64,000 nucleotides of DNA, taken from assembly GCA_037957365.1 (NCBI GenBank), contig JARHVA010007801.1:169501-233500 (forward strand), read 5' to 3'. The notes under the pieces are model-generated. The model saw only the letters and a program-made list of their open reading frames with translations. It was not told the origin of the DNA and did no database searches. Of the stretch, positions 1-12,771 are shown one piece after another. How positions within the stretch are numbered: the stretch's first letter is position 1; each line of letters opens with the position of its first letter. A program made the translations under genes and the position numbers. The stretch comes from Torreya grandis (taxonomy: Eukaryota; Streptophyta; Pinopsida; Cupressales; Taxaceae).

Positions 1-568
1 GATGAGAAATGGCACGTGGTTGGATAATGGTAGATAATTAGGGAGAATGATTTATCACATGAGCCAAAGGATGAAGTCTTGAAATGCTAATGATAGGGCA
101 GTGTGGAGTGTGGTTGTTGACACAAGCCAAAGGACTAGGTCATAGAATGATGAAGGGTTGTTGTGAAGCCTTGTTTCTCACACAAGCCAAAGGATGAGGT
201 CCTAAAAGGATAATGTTAGTGCATTATGGGGCATGTTTTCTTGCACAAGCCAAAGGATGAGGTCCTACTATGAAAATGGTGTGATGTTGTGGTTCTAGAA
301 TAGAAATGGTACATTGTGGTGGAGTTTGATTACTCACATAACCCAAAGCATCCAAGTACTTTTCATAAACCATATCATCCCAGTTAATAGCTTGATTTGG
401 ATTTTGTGGATTTTGACTATGTTCACTATATGGATTATTGTAGGGAGAATAATAAAACTTCTTAAAGAATCTATCTCTATAGGGATTTCTAGTCAAATGT
501 TGTGTCGCCATTCTATCATAATTTGGATTATACATGACTCGACCATAAGTGTAGCTAGACATATCCAC
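1..568 (-). pseudogene. Tyr/Asn/Pro-rich coding remnant running into an in-frame minisatellite
   Basis: The minus strand is open from an ATG at 568 down to a stop near 224. The N-terminal half is rich in Tyr, Asn, Pro and Arg (NPYRDRF, YYSPYNNPY, then WDDMVYEKYLDALGYVS). Below the stop the same frame runs on through the 60-63 bp repeats, each giving about 20 residues with the core PHPLAC, and is interrupted by only two stops down to base 1. The period is a multiple of three, so the repeat could have been translated. I do not recognise the family. It could be part of a transposon structural protein, or a chance frame over a repeat. The downstream end lies outside the window. Confidence 0.35.
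55..360. repeat. 60-63 bp minisatellite, four clear copies and one diverged
   Basis: The core AAGCCAAAGGATGAGGTCCT or a close variant begins near 61, 124, 184 and 247. A fifth, diverged copy with AACCCAAAGC lies near 341. Spacing is 63, 60 and 63 bases between the first four copies, and the DNA between cores is less conserved than the core. Confidence 0.8.
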
Positions 569-670
569 ATAAATGATGAAATCTATGAAACAAAAGGCTT
601 AGAGTTTAGCAAACTCTAAAAATCTATGTCCAAAGGATAAATGGTTTAAGCTTGGTCTAACTTGGTCAAA

Positions 671-730
671 AAGGTGGAGCTATATCTCCAAAATGGTTTG
701 AAAGTGGAGTTGTATCTCCAAAATGGTTTG
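671..730. repeat. 30-bp tandem dimer with internal dyad
   Basis: Bases 671-700 and 701-730 differ at only a few positions. Each unit carries a short inverted repeat, TGGAG then CTCCA, around a six-base spacer. Confidence 0.75.
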
Positions 731-3686
731 TGATAAAAATTGGCATAAAATAGTCTAATTTCAAATGTCATATGCACAAAAGGTCAAGCATCTGAATAAA
801 AATTGGATTTTTGTAAAAAGGTCTTGCCCTTTTTGTAACCACTACATCCATCACTTGCTTAGTGTAGTGCAATGTCTGAAGTGCAGATACCTCTCATGTG
901 AAAATTCAACACTAGAATGTGGTCTAATCACTCAAACGTCTAATCCTAGTGGGAGTGGTTGAAGATAGTGATGGGATATGAAACCCTAGGTCAAAGCTTC
1001 CCTATATAACTTGTGAGAGGTAATGAAGTCCCCATCGCAAGCCAAGTTTGCATAAAAATAAATGACTTAATAAAAAGACTTTAGGGTCATTTCAAGATCA
1101 CCCAAACTATTGCAAGTTTTTTGGGAGTGCTTTAGATGACATTATTTTTATGCCTTAGACTAGGCATGGTTTTAATAAGGATGACACTTTTGATTCCAAA
1201 ATTTCCCTAAAGGGGATGGATGGAAGAGCATACATGAAATGTCCCTCTTTTTTCCTATCAAATTCTAAGTTTAAACAACTATTGAAGATAAAATTTATAC
1301 AAATGAGTTCAATTTTAAACACCAAATAAAAAGATTAGGTGGTGTTCTTTTGACCCCTTGGTCTTAAGTTGTGACCTTGAAAGCACAATCTTTCAAAACA
1401 TTCACTTAATCACCCTTGTTTTTCATTAAGCACCAACTTTGAAAGTGTGTTTGGTTAAATGTAATCAAAACAACTTCTAATCTACTCCCTTAACCTACAA
1501 AAACACAATTATAAGGGCCTAATTTGAAGCACTTAAGAGTTTGAGTAAACAAAATTAAAAATTTCAACTCTCTATTGTAATCCCACTATTACACAACCAA
1601 TATCATTATTTTGCTACAAAATCAAAATTTTGGAACACAATATCATTGTTATGGATTAGTTCGGTAGAAAATATAATATCACTATTTTCCTATGAAATCA
1701 TTGCTAAACAAAATCATAGTTTTAAATGAAATCATTGGCCAAATCAATAATATAGCTACCGAAGGAACAACATCATTGTTTTAGGACAAAATCACTATTA
1801 CCAGATAGAAAACACAAAAAATACAAAATCATTGTTCTATTGAAAAAATTATTGTTGTCAAATATGAAATCACCACTCTAAAAAATAATATTGTTCTCCA
1901 ATTGACAAAATAGTTTCTCCAATCTAAAAAATTATTAATTAGAAAATAATGATTTCATTAAAAATTTGATACTATGTGAGTAGTGATATCATAACAGAGA
2001 TCAAAACTAAGGTTTCCAAAAACAATAATGCAATTATTAGAAAAATAGAATTTAAACTTAAATTTTCACTCTTTTTGGCTTCTAACTCCAAGATCTTGCA
2101 TGGAAAGGATTATTAGGTTGCTTGAAAGAGCCTTTGTGATCAAATTTGTGGGGCTAGAGTCCCACTTGGCATGCTATTATGTGAACATAAGATTGTAATA
2201 AGGGGATATTAGTATTATGTTAGTGAATAAAACAAATCCAAACAAAACACACTAATGTGAACACCTTAAGCCTATCACAAAGGGGGAGCTTAGTTAATAA
2301 TAATAGAATGGAAAGCACAACTAAAATTCAAAATAAAACTTCTTTCACCTTCCTTGGATGCTTCACATAGCTTATTGAAGTGGCTTGCTTAGTTTGTGCT
2401 CATGAAGTTTGCATTAATGAAGTGTGGCTAACTCCATCTTTCCTTAGCACCATGTTTGGTTTTAGCTTGGCTTGGCTTGGGTTAATATTTGGGTATTATA
2501 ATAATAATTGAAATGGCTTTTGGAATTATTTGTGCATTATAACTTTGCATTATCCAAGCTTATAATTACTGCTTTGAGGCTTGCTATTTATAGATTTTTG
2601 GAATGGTTTTTGGATTAACCATCACCATCCATCTCAAGATTGAGATGTGTGGTCATGAATAAATTTAATTATGAAATTGAATCTACAAATATCCTCATTA
2701 ATATTTAGGATAGAGGGGTGTTAACTAAGCATGAAAAGGCTTTTATGAGGCATGGGAGGTATGAATCCTGATATTTTATGCATTTAAGACTTATGGATGT
2801 CACCCCATAGGATGATGTAATTTGATGATGCAATTAATGATAATTAATTTCCAATATAGATTTATCCAACAAGTTCCATGGAATTATTAATTAGGCTCAT
2901 GATTAGAATTAATTAGCTTTAAGCATGATTAGTCATTTCAGTGTAAACCTTGGCTCTTTGGTACACAAATTAATCAAATTGGTCAAAATGTCTCATTATT
3001 CTCAAAATTTAACTAGATTAGATTTGGAAGTTGATGTTAGATGTCTTGGAACCCTTATCCCATTTAGGATGTTGCCAACACAAAATAAAAAATGCACATG
3101 TATCATGCAAGAGATTTGATAGAAAAGAGTAATCTAGGTCACCTAGGTGCAAAATTGAAAGTTTGACTCGATATGATCTAATCAAAGTTAGCTATCCCAT
3201 AAAATGAATTACCCCATTTAGGGATACTTTGGCCAAAATTGGCAATTGAATATGTCAGTTTTAAATCTTTTAATGTGTTTTAGTTTTTTTAGGCCAAATT
3301 ATGCATTTTGGTGGAAATTGGTCGAAAACTTGATTTATGGTCATTGGTGTCCAGATTTAGGTGTCTACATTAACCAAATAAAAATTGTATAAAAAATAGA
3401 TAAAATTAGAATATTTAAAAAACTAAAAAACAATATGGCTTGGATTTTTGAAATAGTCATATTTTTTTATGGTATTCCATCTTGTACAAACCTTCCTATT
3501 GAATAAACTAAAATGATCATCATGGATACAAATGAATGTGTTTTTTAAAACATATTTTGACTCTAAAGATGATTTAAAAGAAACTTATCTACAATAGGAA
3601 TCATAAGAGAATTAGGAATAATCAATGTCTTACACATAATTTATCCAAAAATATTCAGTGTAAAATAATTATTGAGACATGGTATT
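731..3686. other. unassigned AT-rich DNA, no gene seen
   Basis: Short open frames such as 765-962 and 2925-3119 show no family motif. Between about 1560 and 1960 the sequence repeatedly returns to variants of AAATCATTGTT, which looks like a very old, degenerate short tandem repeat. Nothing else in this stretch can be named. Confidence 0.5.
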
Positions 3687-4045
3687 TTGTATGAAGTAGT
3701 GGAGGATGTTTTGAATAATGTTAAATGCCAAAATTTATAGGTTTTAATTGGTTTTAGTGATCAAATATAATAAAATTTAGATTTATAAGAACACCATTAA
3801 TGTAAGCAAGAAGAGGTAAAATAATAATTTTGTTTAGAAACATATCTAGATCATTTAGAGTTGATATTTATTGAGCCTCTTGTTTCAAATATCATCATCT
3901 CAAAATTTTATGTAAAAGAGCCTCATTTATATGTTTGACTATATTTTGAGGTAAATTTATCTAAAACAAATGGCTATCTAATATTAAATTTAGAGAGAAT
4001 CCCCACATTAAGTATAAGAATAAGAACTATATTTTAATTTTAAAA

Positions 4046-4560
4046 GTGGAAACTGATTCAATTATTAAAATAATAAAGGATGTTCCTAAAATATTGAAAA
4101 CTATAAATGAGTTTTTTTTTTTCCTACCTAGGAATGGGAAATGTTTCAAAAAATGTTTAGAAACCCAAACTCCTAACATGATTGGGAAGCAGTCCTTTAG
4201 GATATTGCATACCAAAGTGACCATGTAAAAGCTTTTGTGCATGGACATAATTGATGATTTTGAGAAACTAAAAGGTCTCCTAGTTCATGGCAACTCGGTT
4301 CCAAGTAACAAAAAGGATGAATTTAGAATGATTGAATTCACCTCCTAGAGACTCAAACCACCCATAGTGGAGGTATTGATGAAACTAGGAAGGAAACCAA
4401 GTGTGAGATGGAGGATTTCAAGTCCACAGGGATGAAGTAGAAGAGGCCATATGTGTATATTGAGCAAGGAATTATAAATTGGATTAGAGGCAAGAACAAG
4501 GAGTTGAACACTGATACCAAGAAATTGGTCTACTAATTTGAGCCTAAGTCAATCTAATTA
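4046..4560 (+). pseudogene. unnamed coding remnant in duplication copy 1
   Basis: An open frame from 4046 to 4228 and its continuation after one stop share a reading frame with copy 2. Conserved pieces are LPRNGKCF, LETQTPNMIGKQSF, ILHTKVTM and KLKGLLVHGNS. In both copies the DNA about 150-250 bases further on is T-rich and ends in AACCTATCAAA followed by A-rich sequence. That ending, together with the frame, would fit the tail of a non-LTR retrotransposon, but no reverse transcriptase is present. The family is not recognised. Confidence 0.4.
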
Positions 4561-4914
4561 TTTTTTGGTCTAGATATCTTATTTTTTTGGCTAGTTTGTG
4601 TTGCCCTATAGGATAAAGTTGGAGGCTTTGGTTAATTTTTAGTTATGTCTTGCTTTGTATCTCTATGTATTTTTTTAAATTCAATTATTATCTTTCATTT
4701 TCCTTTTGTAAGGGTATAGGACACATCAACCTGTTTATTAACCTATCAAATTAAAAAATGGTTTTAACTAATTTATATTTTCTTGTTATTATCTTTAGGA
4801 CTAGAGTAGATTAGTTTTATTTATGTTTTACTTTCATAGTTTATTTTTGATTTCATGTTTTCCTAGAGTAGTTTTCATTGATCAAGTAGTAGTTTAATAA
4901 ACCTTGCTAAAGGC

Positions 4915-4935
4915 TATATATATATATATATATAT
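4915..4935. repeat. (TA)n microsatellite
   Basis: About ten TA dinucleotides, present only in copy 1 of the 3.36-kb duplication, so they arose after the duplication or were lost from copy 2. Confidence 0.9.
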
Positions 4936-7045
4936 TAAAAACCTTTGAATCCATCCCTAAGAAAAATTGACCATTTTTAAATTTCCTCTATGTTTATTTC
5001 ACCCAAATGAATCCACCAAGTATTATGTGTTAAATTATGACCACATTGAGTGTTTGCATGCCTCCCTAAAAGAGATTCATATACTCATCTAGGTAGTAAC
5101 ATAACTGATTTAAAAATAAATTTACCATAATTTGTTGTCTAATGAATGTTGTTGAGGGTTTGTGAATTGGAGGTGTCTAAGGGTTTGATTCAATCCCTTT
5201 ACTTAGTTTTTTTCTTCTGAGAAATTTACCAAATATATTTCATTGTTAGAATGGGTAGGCTGGAATGCCATAGGGTTATATTGAGGATGTTTCCATTCCT
5301 CCAATTCAATCAAAATTTATTCACCCATATTTTCAATTGGAGAATGTATGCACAGGCCATGATGATAAATAAAAATATTCTTCCTCTTTCTAGAACATAT
5401 TTAAAAATAGGTCATGATAATAGATCTTGCATATACTTGGAATGTTACAATGATGGTTCTTGAGATGGATATAGATCTAGTCGAGGGAAATCCAAACTTA
5501 ATTTCAAGGGTATAGGTTTCCAAGCTTATTCCTAAGATACATGGTATGTATCTATCTATATCCAAGTATAAATAAATGATATAAAAATGGTAACAAATGA
5601 GTGTATCAAAGATAAAATTATGATTCTACATATAAGAAACTAATGAACAAGGGTAACTTAGATCCAAGATAGATGTAAACACCTAAACTGAGTAATAAAT
5701 AAGTGGTATAATGGTAAACCAATGGAAGGTATATCCAACCTAAGGTGATAATGGAAATCTTAATATCCCTATAGCTATACCATCTTATTTATTATAAGTA
5801 TTAACATAGGCAAGGGAAAAAAACATGTGTATATTATAAAAATAATCAAATTGGATGTATTTAATAAGTAAATAAAAGAAAGAAAATAGGGACAAAGAGA
5901 CTTACCTTTGGATGATTTTTTTTTTTACCAATATCTCCCTTGGCTTAAATGGGATTTTGTAATAGATGTTTTATAATGAATATCTCAAATGATAAGAAAA
6001 ATAGCTATATGTCCTTAGTTGGAGACTCCAAATACTAGGCCACCTCCTCAGAATGGCTCATCGTATTGAGATTCAAATAGATTTATGTAATAAAAGTCCT
6101 CCAATAATAATAAGTTAACCTATATCTCTTCCTTTTACTATTTAAGAGTATAAATGTAAGCACAATCAGATTAAATTCATGTTGTGTTATAATAAATGAT
6201 GAATATGAGTCCTACATACATGGATATAAGATTAGAAATAACTTTGAATTATAAGCTAACAGTATCATCTAGGTCCTTATAGTGGGAAACAATGTCACTT
6301 GACATAGAACTATATTGACCATGTTGATAGAACATAATTAATAGGGATAATAATCAAAATTATATTATCCAAGCCAATTCAATAGAATGAAAGATAATCA
6401 TGAAATAAAATGTATTGACCTAGCTGATACAATAAAGATATAGGGTGACTAGTCAAACCAGATAGAAAGTAGAAGGGTATGTAATATATAAATAGGCTTG
6501 GAGGAGGTTAGAATGATAGTAAAGAAGGTATGACATATTAGTATGAAAAATAATCTTGTAAAGTACCATGAGCCAATCCAACCCCATTTTTGGTGTACTC
6601 TTTAAGACACGATCTTAGGAAGACTAATGTCATGACAAGAATCTACAATAAAAGTCATTAGTAAAGTGATAAAAATGAAAAATATTATGTATATACATAT
6701 GCCCTACCAATAACTTGTGACATGTTAAACCATTGTAACTTGGGATGGTTTTTTCATAAAGATGCATAGAAATGCAAATGAACATAACAAAAAATTCCAT
6801 AAGAAATAAAACTAGGAGTGAAATTAGCTAAATAAATATAACTATGTACATTAAATTACCTTGAGGGCTTTAGAAATGATGGGCAAACTTTAAAAACAAT
6901 AGAAAAATTTAAATTTATACAAATTTTTTTGTTAGCACCATAAAAACATCACTAGGATACTAACATTATTTTGTTTCATGAAAAAAACCTAAGGAAACAA
7001 AGATATAAGAAAAATAAAAAATATAGAGGTAAATAATAGGAGGTT

Positions 7046-10000
7046 TTGTATGAAGTAGTGGAGGATGTTTTGAATAATGTTAAATGCCAAAATTTATAGG
7101 TTTTTATAGGTTTTAGTGATCAACTCCAAGAAAATTTAGCTTTATAAGAACACCATGAATGCAAGTAAGAAGAGGTAAAATAATAATTTTATTTAGAAAC
7201 ATATCTAGATCATGAAGTGTTAATATTTATTGAGCCTCTTGTTCCAAATATCGTCATGTCAAAATTTTATGTAAAAGAGCCTCATTTATATGTTTGTCTA
7301 TATTTTGATGTAAATTTATCTAAAACCAATGCCTATCTAATATCAAATTTAGAGAGAATATCCACATTAAGCATAAGAATAAGAACTATTTTTTAATTTG
7401 AAAAGAGGAAATTAATTCAATTATTAAAAGAATAAAAGGATGTTAAATGAGAAACTATTAATTTTACCTAGGAATGGTAAATGTTTTGAAAAAAATTTAG
7501 AAACCCAAACTCCTAACATGATTGGGAAGCAATCCTTCAAGATATTGCATACCAAAGTGACCATGCAGAAGCTTCTATGCATGGAGATAATTGATGATTG
7601 TGAGAAATTGAAAGGTCTCCTAGTTCATGGAAACTCTATTCTAGGTAACAACAAAGAGGAAGTTGGAATGATTGAATTCAGCCCTAGAGACTAAAACCAC
7701 CCATAATGGAGGTGTTGATGAAACCAAGAAGGAAATCAAGTGTGAGATGGAGGATTTCATGTCCACAAGGATGAAGTAGAAGAGACCATATGTGTATATT
7801 TAATAAGGAATTGGAATTTTGATTAGAGGAAAGAACAAGAAGGAGTTGAACACCAAGACCAAGAAATTGTTCTACTAATCTAAGTCCAAGTCAAACTAAC
7901 TATTTTTTGGTCTAGATCTCTTATTGTTTTTTTGGCTAGTTTGTGGTGCCCTGTAGGTTGAAGTTGGTGGTTTTGGTTGATTTTTAGTTATGTCTTGCTT
8001 TGTATCTCTATGTATTTTTGAAATTTAATGATTATCTTTCACTTTCCTTTTGTAAGGGTATAGGACCTGTCAACCCATTTATTAACCTATCAAAAAAAAA
8101 TAGTTTTAATTAATTTATATTTTATTGTTATTATCTTTAGGACTAGAGTAGATTAATTTTATTTATGTTTTACTTTCATAATTTAGTTTTGATTTCATGT
8201 TTTCCTTGAGTAGTATTTGGTCAAGTAGTAGTTTATTAAACCTTGTTAAAGGTAAAAGAATTATTTTTAAAATTTTTTATCTACATCCATCCCTAAGAAA
8301 CACTGACCATTTTTAGATTTCTTATATGTTCATTTCACCCAAACAAATCCACCAAGTATTATGTGCTAAATTATGGACATATTGAGTTTCTGCATGCCTC
8401 CCTAAAATAGATTCATATACTCATCTAGGTAGTAACATAACCAATTTGAAAAGAAATTTACCATAATTTTTTGTCTAATGAATGTTGTTGAGGGTATGTG
8501 AATTGTAGGTGTCTAAGGGTGTGATTAAATCCCTTTATTTGTTTTTTTTGTTTTGAGCAGTTTACCAAATATATTTCATTTTAAAAATTGGTAGGTTGGA
8601 ATGACATATGTTTATATTGAGGATGTTTCCTTTCTTTCCCTTCAATCAAAATTTATTCACCCATATTTTAAATTGGAGGGTGTATGCATAGGCAAGGATG
8701 ACCAATATAAATCTTCTTCCTCTTTCTAGAACATATATAAAAATAGCTCATGATAATAGATCTTGCATATATTTGAAATGTTACAATGATGGTGCTTTAG
8801 ATGGATATAGATCTAGTCGAGGGCAATCTAAACCTAATGTCAAGGGTATAGGTTTCCAAGATTATTCCTAAGATACATGGTATGTATCTATCTAGATGTA
8901 ACTATAAATAAATGATATAAAAATGGTAACAAATGAGTGTATCAAAGATAAAATTAGGATTCTATATACAAAAAATTGATGAACAAGGGTAACATAGATC
9001 CAAGATAGATGTAAACACCTAAACCGAGTAATAAATAATTGGTGTAATGGTAAACTAACGGAAGGTATATCAAACCTAATGTGATAATGGAAAGCTTATT
9101 GTCCCTATAACTATAATATCTTATTTATTATAAGGATTAACATAGGCAAGGGAAAACAACATGTGTATATTATGAAAATAAGCAAATTAGATGTATTTAA
9201 TAAGTAAATAAAAGAAAGAAAATAGGGACAAATATAATTTCCTTTGGATGATTATTTTGTTTACCAATATCTCCCTTGGCTTAAGTGAAACTTTGCAATA
9301 GATGTTGTAGAATGAAGATCTCAAATGACAAGAAAAAGACCTAGATGCCCTTAGTTAGGGACTCCAAATATTGGGCTACCTCCTTAAAATGGCTCATCTT
9401 ATTGAGATTCAAATAGATTAATGTAATAAAATCTCTCTAATAATAATAATTTAACCTATATCTCCTCCTTTTACTATATAAGAGTAAAAATGCAAGCACA
9501 ATCAGATTAGATTCATGTTGTGTTATATGAAATGATGAATATGACTCCTACATACATGTATATAAGCTTAGAAATAACTTTGAATTAAGCTTAGAAATAA
9601 CTTTGAATTATAAGCTAATAGTATCATCTAGACCCTTATAGTGGGAAATAATGTCACTTGAAATAGAAATATATTGACTATGATGATAGAAAATAATTAA
9701 TAGGGATAATAATCAAAATTATATTATCCAAGACAATATAATTAAAGGAAAGATAAACATGAAATAAAATGTATTGACCTAGCCGATATAATAAGGATAT
9801 AGGGTGACTAGTAAAACCAAATAGAAAGTAGAAGGATATGTAATATGTAAATAGGCTTGGAGGAGGTTAGAATGACAGTAAAGAAGGTATGACATAATAG
9901 TATGAAAAATAATCTTGTAGAGTACCATGAGCCAATCCAACCCCATTCTTGGTGTACTCCTTAAGACACGATATTAGAAAGACTAATGTAATGACAAGAA

Positions 10001-10405
10001 TATACATGAGAATTCATCAGTAAAGTGATAAAAATGAAAGATATTAGGTCTATACATATGCCATACCAATATCTTGTTGCATGCCATAATATTGTAACGT
10101 GGGATGGTGTTTTCAGAAAGATCCATAGAAATGCAAAAGAACATAACAAGAAATTCCATAAGAAATAAAACTAAGAGTAAAATTAGCTAAATAAATATAA
10201 ATATGTACATTTAATTACCTTGAGGGATTTGTAAATGATGGGCAAACTTTAAAAATAATATAAAAATTTAAATTTATACAAATATTTTCTGTTAGCACGA
10301 TAAAAAGTTCACCAGGATACTAACATTATTTTGTTTCATGAAAAGAAACTAAGGAAACAAAGATATGAGAAAAATAAAAAATATAGAGGTAAATAATAGG
10401 AGGTT
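7046..10405. repeat. 3.36-kb head-to-tail duplication, copy 2
   Basis: This is the second copy of the unit at 3687-7045. The shared end sequence AAATAATAGGAGGTTTT finishes near 10405, after which the flank is unrelated to copy 1. By eye the copies differ by scattered substitutions and small indels at several percent, so the duplication is not recent. A local 24-bp duplication (AGCTTAGAAATAACTTTGAA and a few bases more) near 9568-9608 occurs only in this copy. Confidence 0.85.
7440..7880 (+). pseudogene. unnamed coding remnant in duplication copy 2
   Basis: The frame is open for 84 codons from the ATG at 7440 and holds the blocks seen in copy 1 (LPRNGKCFEK, ETQTPNMIGKQSF, LKGLLVHGNS). Copy 1 has a stop after the TKVTM block where copy 2 reads Gln, a CAG-to-TAG type difference. 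The match stays in frame across both copies, which is mild support for former coding function. The 3' side again runs into T-rich DNA, then AACCTATC and an A run at about 8090-8101. This might be a LINE-type first ORF or tail; it is not identified. Confidence 0.4.
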
Positions 10406-11004
10406 TTAAAATTTTAATTGGGAGATATAAATAAGCCAAATAGAAAATCATTTGTTCATTTTCTATTTTTGGAAAAATAGAGTTTTAGACCACCATTTCA
10501 AATGTGAGGTGATAGGATGGCTAGAGGAAGATGGGGTGAATTAATGGGAGGTAATCATGAATAGATCACATGAGCCACGTAGATAGGTGTCATTAATTAT
10601 TTTATTTGTTAAATTAGAGAAATTTTAATATATCTACATGCTAGGGAAATCTGTGTATGTGAATTTCCACCACAAAACATTAAAATGTAGATATAATTTT
10701 GAAAAGTGATAGGTAGAAGACCAAATGTAAAATTTAGGTCCAATGGTATTTATTTAGATCAAGAGAAGAAATTACCACTAAAAATTGTATCAACATGGCC
10801 GATGTAGTTGAATGAGGAAAAATCATAACCGTACTAGACATAGTAGGTTTGGTCGATTCAGTTATGTATCAAAAGATATCTATAAAGGTATCATATATTA
10901 TGGTTGATATAAAATTAATTATGATAAAAATGGTTAATAAATGGTTAATAAAATACAACCATGGATAAAACCATAGTGGGGAATGTTATAACCCCACTGG
11001 GTTT

Positions 11005-11006
<2 letters not shown>

Positions 11007-11078
<72 letters not shown>
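11007..11078. repeat. (CT)n-(AT)n compound microsatellite
   Basis: About 15 CT dinucleotides (11,007-11,036) pass directly into about 21 AT dinucleotides (11,037-11,078). Confidence 0.95.
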
Positions 11079-11081
<3 letters not shown>

Positions 11082-12450
11082 AAAAAATTACTTTAATAAT
11101 CAAACAAGATTATTTACAAAAGATAATTTAATTAATATTTAGCTAAATCCATCTTGAATAATAAACAAATTATGATTCATTTATATAATGATTAATTAAC
11201 AAATTCAATAGAATTACAATTCAATCCATCACATAATGTATATCTATTGAATAATAACTAAGCCAATTGATGAAAGTTATACACTAATATTATACATTAG
11301 GAGCAACCAATATGCTATTTATCAAGTAAAATAATAAAATGTTTTTACATCAAAGTGAATATAAATAAATACAATGTTCCATGAAACTAACGAGTATCCA
11401 TAACTCATCATATGTATATAAAATGAAATCATGAGTAAAATTATCTATCGGCTAATTATTGGAGGAGAGAGAGAGCATCATCAAATTGATTTTACACACT
11501 AACCACGAACCATAGATCCCTTGCACAATGCCCAACTAGGGAATGACCCTCCCTTGATGGATGAGTAGATGATAATAGTGTGGATATCAAGATTTCAACT
11601 AGAACTTGTGTGTTGTAAGATTATAACTACATGCAACATATCATAAATAATTTTGATCTAACATGACATCATGCATATATTCATATAATCAAATAGGTGA
11701 AATGATAACGTTTAACTATAAACATTAATTTAGCCAATTTTTTCATATAATTTAATGATCTAGAAGATCAATCATAATCACACACACACAATCAAATTTC
11801 ATTTAATCTAAGTATTAATTACTCTAAATATATGCATGAGAACTTTCTCATGATAATTATCTTTAGTATCATTAGTACCAGATTTACTAAATAATCCATA
11901 TACAATATTTTCACAAAATTCTTATACAAATTTAATATTAATGCCACATCAATTATATAAAATAAATAACTTGAAATAATTACATGTTAAATAATAACAT
12001 CTGAATAAATTTTAATATAGTCTAATGTCCATTTTCCATTAAGGCTATATTATAAATATATTATTTTCTAACAATATTTATAATATCTAAGAATATACCA
12101 ATTGCATACAATAATTCCTTGTTCACAAGCATTATAATTAAAATAATACAATTTAGTAATTTCATAATAAATCCCAAGTAAATCAACAAATAATAAATAC
12201 AACATTTTTTTGTTCTAATCGACAATTAATCATTTTCCTCATAATTTATAACTGAAACAACATATTATAAATTACTGATATAAATCCTAGTCTGCATATG
12301 AATAAATCTATTCACTATAACAAACATCTACTTCCATATCAAATTATCTTTATACATATGCCTATCAAGTATGTCCACTTATATATATATATACATCTAA
12401 AACCCTTGGCCTCTAATTTCCTAATGACATGATATATACATATAAATTAT

Positions 12451-12771
<321 letters not shown>

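Larger units (their letters stand above)
3687..7045. repeat. 3.36-kb head-to-tail duplication, copy 1
   Basis: This unit and the next align along their whole length at a constant offset of about 3,359 bases, starting at ATGAAGTAGTGGAGGATG (3691 and 7050). The right end of copy 1, GGAGGTTTT at about 7036-7045, joins straight onto the start of copy 2. Copy 1 carries a TA run at 4915-4935 that copy 2 lacks. No flanking target duplication is obvious, so a local tandem duplication is more likely than two insertions. Confidence 0.85.

Noticed and set aside
55..360. CRISPR-like array of 60-bp spacing
   Set aside because: The context is plant nuclear, spacers are not unique sequence between exact repeats, and no cas genes are present.
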